Notes: a model not told the origin generated them from the letters alone. Shown: positions 7,176 through 14,701, counted from the stretch's first letter. The stretch: DNA of 14,800 nt from RBG-16-66-20 sp049651845 (GCA_049651845.1 JBASCW010000160.1:1-14800), one strand, 5' to 3'. Made by a program: numbers and translations.

Positions 7176-7490
7176 TCAGGGCCGCATGCGCTCGCGCCAG
7201 TATCCGGGTCGTCTTGCGTGGTGAGCGAACGCGATCACGAAGATCGTCTCAGCTGTGTCGCGGATTATGATTGCATAGGGAAAGCGCCTGAGAATGAGGC
7301 GCTTGACCCCTTGCGTCCCGGCCGCCCCAGGCAAAGCGGTAAGCGGCACAACATCTTGCTCGAGCAGATCGAGAGCCGCGTGAATTGCGCTTTCGAACTC
7401 GGTTCCGAGTCCGGGGCGCTCCCTTTCGTACCACGCGGCGGCCTCGGCGGCCTCCTCGGCGGCTGCCGCATGGATCGGCAACGCGCGCAT
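7176..7490 (-). CDS. ParE/RelE-superfamily toxin
   Basis: This 104-residue basic protein of the ParE/RelE toxin fold is the toxin half of a type II toxin-antitoxin module. The N-terminal helix has the family pattern AAEEAAEAAAWYERERPGLG. The central part LILRRFPYAIIIRD and the C-terminal strand plus tail FVIAFAHHARRPGYWRER match ParE proteins, which have RRFPY followed by a His-Arg-Arg-Pro tail. ParE members inhibit DNA gyrase and RelE members cleave mRNA on the ribosome. The ParE-like tail favours the first, but the target cannot be proven here. Its ATG overlaps the antitoxin stop (ATGA), the usual coupled antitoxin-first order. The stop codon sits at the very edge of the left direct repeat. 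Confidence 0.88.
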   Translation of the reverse strand: MRALPIHAAAAEEAAEAAAWYERERPGLGTEFESAIHAALDLLEQDVVPLTALPGAAGTQGVKRLILRRFPYAIIIRDTAETIFVIAFAHHARRPGYWRERMRP

Positions 7491-7729
7491 CAGGCGCGTT
7501 TGATGCGGTCGCTCAGACGGCGGCGAAACTCCTCGCGATCAATAAGACTTGCGGCGCCTGAGTCTATCTCGGCGAGCCTGCGCAGAATTTCGGTATTCCA
7601 GGCGCCTACTGCATCGGGATCAACTGGCCCGTCAAGACTGGTCACCAGATCGTGCGCAAGTTCCGCCCGCTCCGGTTCTTCAAGCTTCAGGGCCTCGGCG
7701 CGAACTTTCTCCAGTGCTGAAGTACTCAT
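7490..7729 (-). CDS. Antitoxin of the addiction-module protein family
   Basis: This 79-residue acidic protein starts at the ATG 7729-7727. It opens MSTSALEKVRAEALKLEEPERAELAHDLVTSLDG, the pattern of the short addiction-module antitoxins (Unstab_antitox family). The middle DAVGAWNTEILRRLAEIDSG is equally typical, and REEFRRRL closes the helical tail that wraps the toxin. Such antitoxins are proteolytically unstable and neutralise their ParE-type partner. I preferred this start over in-frame codons up to 7813 because family homology begins here and the upstream residues have no family character. A TACAAT -10-like hexamer lies upstream on the minus strand, at about 7760-7765. Confidence 0.88.
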   Translation of the reverse strand: MSTSALEKVRAEALKLEEPERAELAHDLVTSLDGPVDPDAVGAWNTEILRRLAEIDSGAASLIDREEFRRRLSDRIKRA

Positions 7730-7749
7730 CGGGCGCGCTCCACTGAAAT

Positions 7750-7765
7750 GTGGGCCCATTGTAAC
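7750..7765 (-). promoter_or_regulatory. Possible promoter/operator of the toxin-antitoxin pair
   Basis: On the minus strand TTACAAT precedes the palindrome TGGGCCCA, about 20-30 bases before the antitoxin start. A -10 box followed by a palindrome is a common arrangement for self-repressed toxin-antitoxin modules. No good -35 box is visible. Confidence 0.3.
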
Positions 7766-7790
7766 CCGCCCCAATCGGGTGAGAGTACGG

Positions 7791-7851
7791 GTGAGCGCCG
7801 TCCAAGTCGACAAGCCGTTGCCGTGAAAAAGAAACCCAAACTAGGAGCCAA
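7791..7851. repeat. Right copy of the 61-bp imperfect direct repeat
   Basis: This copy reads VSAVQVDKPLP and a stop in the frame that matches the ABC tail (MSVIEEDKAKS, stop). It continues with GTGAAAAAGAAAC and AGGAGCCAA, the last serving as ribosome-binding site for the ATG at 7853. It is thus a diverged copy of the end of the exporter gene in front of the next gene. No further ABC homology is seen to its left. Confidence 0.8.
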
Positions 7852-7852
7852 G

Positions 7853-8227
7853 ATGGCCGAAGCACCCAAGAAAGACGACAAGCTCGCCGCGACCACGGCA
7901 GACACAACGACAGGCACACGCCAGCGCATGGGCGTGCGCCTCGCGCCCGTGAACAACTCCGACCAGCCGGTGCTCGCCAACTACGCCGTCGTCAACCCCG
8001 CGCCGGGCATGGCCTTCATCGACTTCGGCTTCCTCGAGCCGGGCCTGCTCGCCGCAATACCGCGCGTGGCGAAGCAGGGCGGCAAGCTTCCCGAAACCGT
8101 GAACGGAAAGCTCGCCGTACGCGTGGCCCTGGGCTACGAGACCCTCGCGGGCCTGCAGCAGCAAATCGGGCAGCTCCTCGCGCAGATGCGCCAGGCGCGG
8201 TCGAAGGCGGAGAGAAAGGATTCGTGA
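7853..8227 (+). CDS. Small soluble protein beside the exporter, resembling DUF3467
   Basis: This 124-residue protein has no signal peptide or membrane helix. A charged, Thr-rich N-terminus (residues 1-25) precedes a compact domain: GVRLAPVNNSDQPVLANYAV, then a hydrophobic strand GMAFIDFGFLEP, and a helical end (ETLAGLQQQIGQLLAQMRQAR). The layout of a YANY-like strand, an aspartate-containing FIDFG strand and a long C-terminal helix recalls the small DUF3467 proteins of unknown function, but I cannot confirm this. AGGAGCC seven bases before the ATG sets the start. An in-frame GTG at 7823 would add ten lysine-rich residues. The stop overlaps the next start (TGATG), so the two are coupled. A role in type I secretion is suggested only by position. 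Confidence 0.75.
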   Translation: MAEAPKKDDKLAATTADTTTGTRQRMGVRLAPVNNSDQPVLANYAVVNPAPGMAFIDFGFLEPGLLAAIPRVAKQGGKLPETVNGKLAVRVALGYETLAGLQQQIGQLLAQMRQARSKAERKDS

Positions 8228-8613
8228 TGGCTCGGCTGACGCATGGTTTGTTGTTCGTCGCATTCTTGCTGGCGGAATCGCTGACCGCGATCGCCCAGAC
8301 GCAAGACGAGATGCACCGAAGAGGCAGCTGTATCGACGATTGGGACACGCTTTCTCAGGAGTTCAAGCGCAAGCAAGCCCACTGGCAGAACTCCAAGAGA
8401 AAACCTGATCGAGAGGACATCCGATTCGACCAGGAGTGGCGTCAGAACATGCTTGCCCCATTCCTTGGTCGATGCGCAGGCCTGGGCTTCGCCTGGCCAA
8501 CAGATGAGCAGGTATCGGGGAACAATGACCGGTTGGCGCGACGACTTGAGAGCGAAAAGGCATCTTCCGAGTCACGTGCAGAAGACAAAGACGCGCCTCA
8601 GACGAGACGATGA
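8227..8613 (+). CDS. Small secreted protein of unknown function
   Basis: This 128-residue protein has a clear Sec signal peptide: a basic start MARLTHG, the hydrophobic core LLFVAFLLAESLTAI, and a likely cut after AIA at about residue 24. The mature part is highly charged, with two cysteines (in RGSCIDDW and GRCAGLG) that could form a disulphide in the periplasm. I do not recognise the family. The ATG at 8227 overlaps the previous stop as TGATG, and the stop overlaps the next ATG as ATGA, so it is translated as part of a coupled three-gene set. The last 30 residues are polar and low-complexity. Confidence 0.75.
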   Translation: MARLTHGLLFVAFLLAESLTAIAQTQDEMHRRGSCIDDWDTLSQEFKRKQAHWQNSKRKPDREDIRFDQEWRQNMLAPFLGRCAGLGFAWPTDEQVSGNNDRLARRLESEKASSESRAEDKDAPQTRR

Positions 8614-10544
8614 AGCTGGGACTTGCAATCCTTGTGATATTCATACTTGCCGCCGGCGGCTGGGTCGCGTCGAGTGGCGTGCCGTTCGAGTCCGTATCTA
8701 CCTTGACGCGTAGCGTCGAAAATATGCTGGAAAGGCCGGGCCCTTGCGTAGAGGCTCGAACTGGCGCGAAGGCCGACCCGGTTCCGGGTCTGGAGGTCAA
8801 CGTGTTGAGCATGACCTCCGACTGCAAGCTGATCGTCAGCGGCAACTATAACGGCAGCATTCAGGTGTTTGACCGGGCAACCGGAAAGGTCCTGGGCGAG
8901 GCTGGCGGGCACCCGTACCCGGTTCGAAGCCTTGAGGTTACTTCCGACGGCAGGTACGCGATCTCGTCGGCGCCAGCCAGCCCGGTCAAGGTGTGGACAA
9001 TGCCCGACTTGCGGCTGGTCGCGACGATTGATACCGGTGCGCCAGGCGAAAACGCGTTGCTGGTGGATGCCAAGAATGAGTTCCTGTTCACCGGAGACCA
9101 CAGAGGCGTACAGGCCTGGGACCTGCGGTCTGCCGAGCAGCGCAAGCACCTCGCACCTGGGGATGCGGCGCATGCGGTGACCGCCAGCGGTGGAGTCAGG
9201 GCACTTGCTCTGTCACCGGACGCAAAATACATTGCCGACGGATCGGCAATGCTGCGCCTATGGACTTACCGTCAGGAAGGCGGCTCCGGTGTCCACCTGA
9301 CGCTCGTAAGCGAAAGGAAAACGGCCGAGGGCGCTCGCACGGTCGGTTTCTCTAAGGATGGAAAGCTCCTGGTAAGCGGAGGCCGAGGGCGGACGATGCA
9401 GGTCTGGAAGGTGCCCTCACTCGAGCCAACGCCTCAATCGGCTTCGTGGGATCTCGAGACACACGAGGGCAGGATTTATGTGAAGCCGGCTTCGGGCCAT
9501 TCGGGGGCCAGCAAGCCGGCTTTTCGCGTCCATGAGAATTCGGTGTCACAGGTTTATCAGCAATGGACTGGAGAACATCGAAGGCTGGGTGCGTGGCGAG
9601 GGCATGTCCTCGCGTATGGCCTCAACTCTGGTCTTGCCGTCCGCGACACGGTCAAGCAGTCGCCAACGCCAGATTTCCTGATTCCGGCCTCCAAGGAACG
9701 CGCTTACCGGTTTGCGCATATTCCGAGCCGGGGAGCGCTCGCGGTGCAGCGGCGGGACTATTCCGTCTCCGTCATTGACCTGGCGACGTTCAAGGAAACA
9801 AGAAAGCTTCGCCTTGCCGACGAGTTCGTGAAGATGCTGGCCACCACCGATGGGCGATACCTTGCATTCAGCTCAAGCGATGCGATCGGCTTTGTCGATC
9901 TTGATTCCTGGAACGTGCGCAAGTTCGAAAGGCCCCCGCTGGTCGCGCAGGAGATGCAGGTCATCAATCTTTCCATCGCGAATTCCCTTGAAGGCGATGG
10001 ACTGATTGCCATGATCGGGTTCGACGCGGTATCGATCCGACCCGATTTGACCATGCAGAGGCTCGCGACGCTACCGATGGACAGCTATGAAGTGCTCACC
10101 GCCGTGCCGCACCAGGCCAATTACATCGCCGTTGGCATGAACGCAGCTGTCGCCTTTGATCGCGTGGGTTCCACGAAACCCGTCGCAGTGGCAAAAGTGC
10201 ATGACCCCCTTCGGCCGGGGGAGTGGATTCATCAGCATGACGGCGGGAAGTCCTGCCAAGTGTCCGACTCCTCCGTCGCGTGCGTGCGCATGCCAGCGCC
10301 CAGCGGGATTGCATCGCGATCGAGTGACGGCAATGGCGAGATCTTTGTAACCGGAGGAAACAGCAAGGAAGTGACTCTATTCGACGCGAAAACACTGGAG
10401 CCTCGCAATCGACTGGAAGGTCACATCGGCGAGATCTACTACGTAAAAATTACCGGGGAGCGGATCGTGTCGGCTGACGTTCTGGGGGAGATACGAGTGT
10501 GGTCGATTTCGGATGGAAAGCTACTTGCTCGCGGGAGGCCGTAG
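8610..10544 (+). CDS. Membrane-anchored WD40-type beta-propeller protein
   Basis: This 644-residue protein begins with an uncleaved-looking signal anchor (MKLGLAILVIFILAAGGWVA), which would place the rest in the periplasm. Residues 62-270 form about five WD40-like blades of the pattern strand-SxDGxxIxS-strand-VKVW. Examples are SDCKLIVSGNYNGSIQVFD, DGRYAISSAPASPVKVW, FTGDHRGVQAWDL, YIADGSAMLRLW and LLVSGGRGRTMQVWKV. Residues 280-644 continue with less regular blades and close with GERIVSADVLGEIRVWSI. No catalytic motif is visible. WD40 propellers usually act as assembly scaffolds. Coupling to the secreted protein by ATGA and closeness to the exporter suggest a scaffold role in this island, which is inference. 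The start is fixed by the overlap. Confidence 0.85.
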   Translation: MKLGLAILVIFILAAGGWVASSGVPFESVSTLTRSVENMLERPGPCVEARTGAKADPVPGLEVNVLSMTSDCKLIVSGNYNGSIQVFDRATGKVLGEAGGHPYPVRSLEVTSDGRYAISSAPASPVKVWTMPDLRLVATIDTGAPGENALLVDAKNEFLFTGDHRGVQAWDLRSAEQRKHLAPGDAAHAVTASGGVRALALSPDAKYIADGSAMLRLWTYRQEGGSGVHLTLVSERKTAEGARTVGFSKDGKLLVSGGRGRTMQVWKVPSLEPTPQSASWDLETHEGRIYVKPASGHSGASKPAFRVHENSVSQVYQQWTGEHRRLGAWRGHVLAYGLNSGLAVRDTVKQSPTPDFLIPASKERAYRFAHIPSRGALAVQRRDYSVSVIDLATFKETRKLRLADEFVKMLATTDGRYLAFSSSDAIGFVDLDSWNVRKFERPPLVAQEMQVINLSIANSLEGDGLIAMIGFDAVSIRPDLTMQRLATLPMDSYEVLTAVPHQANYIAVGMNAAVAFDRVGSTKPVAVAKVHDPLRPGEWIHQHDGGKSCQVSDSSVACVRMPAPSGIASRSSDGNGEIFVTGGNSKEVTLFDAKTLEPRNRLEGHIGEIYYVKITGERIVSADVLGEIRVWSISDGKLLARGRP

Positions 10545-10576
10545 ATGGTGCGCGTCGCATTGTTCAGGACTGACCT

Positions 10577-10637
10577 GCCCCGGTGTGCCGGGCACCCAGC
10601 AAACGGCGTCCTCGCGGCCCAGGCGCCGGCACGGGGC
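10577..10637. repeat. G/C-rich inverted repeat in the gap after the WD40 gene
   Basis: GCCCCGGTGTGCCGG at 10577-10591 pairs imperfectly with GCCGGCACGGGGC at 10625-10637. A smaller hairpin, CCCGG-TGTG-CCGGG, sits inside the left arm. No T run follows, so this is not a standard terminator. The rest of the 134-base gap shows no gene. Confidence 0.3.
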
Positions 10638-10681
10638 AAAACGCGCCGAAACCCGGACGCCCTTAGCTCATTGGTGCCGTG

Positions 10682-11128
10682 ATGCCGATCACAAAAGGCA
10701 AACTTGCCGTGGGAAGCGTTGCCGTGCTGGCAACGCCGGCGGTTTCAGCGTGGAGCTTCAATGCGATGACCGAGCCAGTGACAGCAGCAAAGGTTTTCGA
10801 GCGGATGCTGAAGGACTTGGAAGCGCGAAAGAAGAAAGATCCGACCGCGGGTAGAGGCAGTGACACGACCTACAACCTCCTCTATGGCGGGGCGGGCAAC
10901 GACGACCTCTCAGGCCTTGAGGGGGGCGACGTGCTGGACGGCGGCCCGGGCAACGACCGGCTGTTCGGCGACGTGGGGCGCACGGCCTTGGGGCCGCGCC
11001 GCGCCGAACGGGTGGCGGGCGGATGCCGGGCGGTGGGTCGAACGGCATTCGACTGCCGGATACCAATCCAGCAGCACATTCGCGGACCCAGGCGGCGCGC
11101 CGCCACACTTGCGAGCAATGGCCGGTGA
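10682..11128 (+). pseudogene. Truncated RTX (hemolysin-type calcium-binding) protein fragment
   Basis: The frame from the ATG at 10682 (or GTG 10679) gives 148 residues. The first 22 (MPITKGKLAVGSVAVLATPAVS) look like a weak signal sequence. A charged helix KVFERMLKDLEARKKKD follows, then about three RTX nonapeptides: YGGAGNDDLS, GLEGGDVLD and GGPGNDRLFGD. After residue 101 (about 10980) the frame turns into an arginine-rich sequence with no protein character. This suggests a frameshift or deletion junction near 10975-10985, with the rest of the repeat domain and any secretion signal lost. Three repeats are too few for a stable beta-roll. No convincing ribosome-binding site precedes it. It looks like the head of a former RTX gene, possibly sister to the lipase at 11801. 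Confidence 0.6.
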
Positions 11129-11136
11129 AGCTCTAC

Positions 11137-11790
11137 ATGTCTGAAGGCGCCATCTGGATCATGCTGCTTATCTACACTCCGCTTGCACTTCTAGCGCTGT
11201 GGGGACTTTGGAAAACGCTCTCCCGGCAGGGGACCGTTCGCGTCAGTGTCATGTTGTTCGCAGTTGGTATCGCAACGCTACTTCCAACGTGGGATGTCCT
11301 TACTACGAGCTATCAGATGGCCCAGCTGTGTCCTACCGCTGGGCTACGAGTCCGAAAGAGTGTCGAGGTTGAGGGATACCTCACAAATTTCGGTGGGAAC
11401 CTCGGTGAGATTTCGCACGAGGGGTTTTCTTACATAGAAAGCCAGACACGCTCTGACACGCTATCTCTCTTTAAGCAGCACGATGGGAAGGTCCTTGAAA
11501 CCATCATAGATCTTAGGAAAACGGCATATCCAATAAAGAGCAGGTACGAATACCGATATGGTTCAGGCGAAAAACTGGAAGGCGCCCTCAACATCGCTAA
11601 GGCTCATAGCCTTGTCATCGATAGAGCCACCCAAGAGATCTTAGGTGAGGCAGTGAGTTACACGGCTTTCCCCGGATGGATTGATCGCAATTCGATACAG
11701 CGGCTTGGCAATTTCTCGTGGTCATGTCCAGAAAAGTCGGCCATTAGCGCCGACCTTCTGGAACAAACACTTCGTCCTGCACGGCGGTAG
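11137..11790 (+). CDS. Two-helix membrane protein of unknown function, directly upstream of the RTX lipase
   Basis: From the ATG at 11137 this is a 217-residue protein with two N-terminal membrane helices (AIWIMLLIYTPLALLALWGLW and VSVMLFAVGIATLLPTW). A soluble part of about 160 residues follows, with two cysteines (QLCPTAG, WSCPEK). With two helices, both ends lie on the same side of the membrane; the few flanking charges do not settle which side. I do not recognise the family. The alternative start GTG 11125 would add four residues. G+C is clearly lower than in the exporter (31 of 60 bases at 11161-11220), which suggests acquisition with the lipase. It ends 10 bases before the lipase start, so the two are probably one operon. 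A protective (immunity) or assembly role for the lipase is possible but unproven. Confidence 0.75.
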   Translation: MSEGAIWIMLLIYTPLALLALWGLWKTLSRQGTVRVSVMLFAVGIATLLPTWDVLTTSYQMAQLCPTAGLRVRKSVEVEGYLTNFGGNLGEISHEGFSYIESQTRSDTLSLFKQHDGKVLETIIDLRKTAYPIKSRYEYRYGSGEKLEGALNIAKAHSLVIDRATQEILGEAVSYTAFPGWIDRNSIQRLGNFSWSCPEKSAISADLLEQTLRPARR

Positions 11791-11800
11791 AGGGGCTTAC

Positions 11801-14701
11801 ATGGAAACCAGCATCTACTACAAATATTCGCAGCTCGCTACCGCCTCCTATGTTGACTTGTCGCAGGAGTCGAGTCTCGGGAACCCGCAGCGCCTCGCGA
11901 CCATAGCTAACGAGCAGGAGCGATTGCCGCAATTATTGGCCACACAGTTCTTTGACAGCACGACAGGATGGGGCGTACTCGGAGACCCACGCCACCGACT
12001 GACGAACGGCGGAGTTCTGCACGACGATCCAGACAGTGGCTTTGCCGCAACGCTATTTCGAAACAACTCTACGGGCGAGAAAGTTCTAGCCATCCGCGGC
12101 ACAGACCCGGGCCGCGACGGGCAGCTACGGAAGGATCTGCTCGAGGCTGATATATCTCATATCGGCTTTTCCGGTGTCGCGTACAAGCAGCTTGTCTCTC
12201 TATTTAACATGGTGCAGAGATTTCGCGCGCCAGCGGGCGAGAGCAATGTCCTGCAGTTAACAGTTCGGGAAGGTTCGGCACCGCCAAATCCAGACTACGC
12301 GATTCAAATTCGTGGCACGTACTATCGGTGGCTAGAGCCGAGATTCGACGGCATAGGCCAAGGCGTGCTCGGCTCGACCGACGCTGTCGTGGCGGTCGGT
12401 CACTCCCTGGGCGGTCATCTTGCCGCAATGGCGCGCAGGCTGTTCCCAGAGATCTTCGCTAGCGCAGTTATCTTCAACGCGCCCGGATATGACCCCGTGA
12501 CTTCAGAGAAGCTGACAGGCGCGTATCTCAACCTCTTCCGCCAATTCGGAGCGAATCCGGTACCAGCGTTCTCGCAGATCACGAGCCTCATTTCCGAGGA
12601 CACCGTTCCCGGCGATGACATCTCAATCGTCCCGTCGATCATCACCGGCACACGGTACGGGACCGATCTCTTGGTCACAACCGAGCTAAATAGCCATGTA
12701 ATCGAACCAATCATGGACTCGGTTGCTCCGCAATCGTTGCTTTACTCGATGAACGCGAGTCTGTCGCTAGATGACGCGGGAAAGGTTCTCAAGGCGGCTA
12801 CCAACACGGCCGGCAAATCAGATGAAGCGCTGCTTGAAAGCCTTTATCTCACGCTCATGAACGAGAGAATCACACTAGACTCTTTTGCTGCAGTCCTTGC
12901 GTCAGCTGGCGCCATTGCACCACGGCGGACCTACTACCAGCGGTTGGTAGAGCTTGAAGCCGCAATCAAGGCCAATACTGCACTGAGCTTACAATCCCTG
13001 GTTGGCAAACCAACCGATGAGATCAAGGCCGAAGCGGCCGGAACAGGGGGACTAGCCTATCGGTTTGCACTGAGAGAGCTGAATCCATTTGCGATTGCCG
13101 GAGTCAATTACGACGCGTTTCACAACGCTAGCGGTGAGCTCGACCGTTACGACGTAACGAAGGACAGCGGAATCTCCGACAGGTGGCTGGAGGACCGTTC
13201 AAAGTTCCTCGGCGCACTGGTCAGATACAACACCGAGGACCGCAACGACAAGGTTGCGCCTGGAGATACGGCGTATCGGGATGGCGAGAGACAGCTCACG
13301 TTGCGGCCTTTCGCTCCAACGAAGGGCATGGCGTTCGCGAAGGCGGGCCAGCAGCTATCGGCGCGGGATCTTGCGCCCGAGGCGGATCTTTTCGGGACGA
13401 ACGGCGCCGACACGATTCTGGGATCTGCCGGCAAGAGCTACGTCGAAGCCGGCGCGGGCGACGACAAGGTCACGACCTTCGACGGTAACGATCAGATTCA
13501 TGGAGGCGCCGGTTCCGACACGATCTCCAGCGGCAGTGGTGCTGACGTCATCATCGGCGGCAAGGACGGCGACGCGGAACTGCGTGGCGGTGACGACAAC
13601 GACATCGTCTGGGGTGATGAGGACCAGACTGATGCGCGCTACACAGGCGCGAACTACGGCGGACACGACAATCTTTACGGCGAGGACGGCAACGACTTCC
13701 TCTACGGCGGTGGCGGCAACGATCGGCTGGAGGGCGGCAAAGGAGTTGACCAGCTCTTCGGCGACGGCATGGACGTTGAGGACACCGAGCGTAGTGGTTT
13801 TGACATTCTTGTGGGCGGCGAAGACGGAGACTTCGCGTACGGCGGCGAGGGTGTCGACACGATCTATGGTGACAAGGAAGAAGTCGATGGCACGGTCGTC
13901 GGCGGCGCGGACTTCCTGCAAGGGAACAAGGGCGATGACTTCCTCTACGGCGGGGGCGGGGCGGACACGATCCTCGGGGGCGAGGGCAAGGACGAGATCG
14001 TCGGGGGCCATGGGAGCGACGTAGCGCTCTTCGGGGGGGCGGGCGACGACACGATCTATGGCGGCCTGAAGGACGAGAACGACACCCGGGACCAGGGCTA
14101 CGACAAGCTCTTTGGCGAAGCGGGCGAGGACAAGCTCTACGGCGGCGCGGGCCAGGATCGTCTCTTCGGCGGGGACGAAGACGACACGCTGCGTGGCGGC
14201 CTGGGGAACGATTTTCTGGAGGGTGGGGACGGCTACGACATCTATGAGTACAAGATCGGCGACGGCCGCGACATCCTCGTCGACTCCGACGGCGCCGGGC
14301 ATATCGACTGGGAGGGGATGATCCTCAGCGGCGGGGAAAACAAGAACGGACCCGGCGACTTCGTCTATTACGACGACCCCGACGAATGGCAGTTCAAGTA
14401 CGAAACCGTGGGCGACTCGAACGAGGGCCCGGTCACGCTCTTTATCTCCACGCGCCAGCACGGTTTGATCCTCGAAGTGCAGGACTTCCTCAATAGCGAC
14501 CTGCTGATCGATCTCGAGGACGGCGACCCTAAGAAGCCCAACCCTCCTCTCCTGCCGAACGGCAACGGCGGAGGCAGCGCACAACTGCCGCCGCCGCCGC
14601 CGCCGGGGGGCACGCCGCCGCCGCGGCGGGGCGATCCGCTGGTGCTGGACGTGGACGGTCTTGGCATTACGACCCTAGGAGTCTGCGCGGCAGGAGGTTG
14701 A
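11801..14701 (+). CDS. RTX lipase: alpha/beta-hydrolase with calcium-binding repeats, 3' truncated
   Basis: This 966-residue protein starts at the ATG 11801 behind GAGGGG. It has an N-terminal lipase domain (about 1-400): start YYKYSQLATASY, oxyanion region VLAIRGTDPG, nucleophile elbow VGHSLGGHLA with Ser202, and plausible Asp267 (SEDTVPG) and His299 (LNSHVIEP) to complete the triad. A helical linker follows. Residues 532-828 carry GGxGxDxhx calcium-binding repeats broken by acidic loops. Residues 835-910 resemble the RTX C-terminal companion domain. A proline-rich linker follows, then DPLVLDVDGLGITTLG, a motif that in large RTX proteins is followed by several hundred more residues. Here the frame ends in VCAAGG and a TGA, 39 bases before a transposase start, so the natural C-terminus with its type I secretion signal is lost. 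Such proteins are exported by HlyB-class systems and fold on calcium outside the cell. The lipase domain itself is intact. Confidence 0.9.
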   Translation: METSIYYKYSQLATASYVDLSQESSLGNPQRLATIANEQERLPQLLATQFFDSTTGWGVLGDPRHRLTNGGVLHDDPDSGFAATLFRNNSTGEKVLAIRGTDPGRDGQLRKDLLEADISHIGFSGVAYKQLVSLFNMVQRFRAPAGESNVLQLTVREGSAPPNPDYAIQIRGTYYRWLEPRFDGIGQGVLGSTDAVVAVGHSLGGHLAAMARRLFPEIFASAVIFNAPGYDPVTSEKLTGAYLNLFRQFGANPVPAFSQITSLISEDTVPGDDISIVPSIITGTRYGTDLLVTTELNSHVIEPIMDSVAPQSLLYSMNASLSLDDAGKVLKAATNTAGKSDEALLESLYLTLMNERITLDSFAAVLASAGAIAPRRTYYQRLVELEAAIKANTALSLQSLVGKPTDEIKAEAAGTGGLAYRFALRELNPFAIAGVNYDAFHNASGELDRYDVTKDSGISDRWLEDRSKFLGALVRYNTEDRNDKVAPGDTAYRDGERQLTLRPFAPTKGMAFAKAGQQLSARDLAPEADLFGTNGADTILGSAGKSYVEAGAGDDKVTTFDGNDQIHGGAGSDTISSGSGADVIIGGKDGDAELRGGDDNDIVWGDEDQTDARYTGANYGGHDNLYGEDGNDFLYGGGGNDRLEGGKGVDQLFGDGMDVEDTERSGFDILVGGEDGDFAYGGEGVDTIYGDKEEVDGTVVGGADFLQGNKGDDFLYGGGGADTILGGEGKDEIVGGHGSDVALFGGAGDDTIYGGLKDENDTRDQGYDKLFGEAGEDKLYGGAGQDRLFGGDEDDTLRGGLGNDFLEGGDGYDIYEYKIGDGRDILVDSDGAGHIDWEGMILSGGENKNGPGDFVYYDDPDEWQFKYETVGDSNEGPVTLFISTRQHGLILEVQDFLNSDLLIDLEDGDPKKPNPPLLPNGNGGGSAQLPPPPPPGGTPPPRRGDPLVLDVDGLGITTLGVCAAGG
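13394..14284 (+). repeat. RTX nonapeptide repeat block with four acidic insertion loops
   Basis: The DNA encodes tandem GGxGxDxhx units, for example GGGGNDRLE, GGAGDDTIY, GGAGQDRLF and GGLGNDFLE, that fold into a calcium-binding beta-roll. The block is broken four times after a Y/F/W-G-(D/G) by polar, acid-rich loops of 10-20 residues, starting at about residues 605, 654, 690 and 754. Each loop ends in G-x-D-x-L before the repeat resumes. A 17-base exact repeat (13694-13710 and 13937-13953, encoding DFLYGG) shows local duplication. Confidence 0.85.
14585..14606 (+). repeat. CCG trinucleotide tract coding a proline run
   Basis: A near-pure CCG tract encodes the PPPPPP stretch of the RTX protein linker, with a shorter one at 14611-14620. 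Slippage here would change linker length without shifting the frame. Confidence 0.6.

Noticed and set aside
7146..7826. A plus-strand open frame across the toxin-antitoxin region starting MKKKLRSGAKSG
   Set aside because: Apart from its two ends, which are the direct repeats, it is only the reverse frame of the toxin and antitoxin and has no protein character.
10577..10637. Intrinsic terminator after the WD40 gene
   Set aside because: The stem is imperfect with a loop of more than 30 bases and no T run follows.
13394..14284. CRISPR-like array, because of the periodic DNA
   Set aside because: The period is 27 bases with degenerate units in an open frame coding GGxGxDxhx. These are protein repeats, with no conserved repeat/spacer structure.
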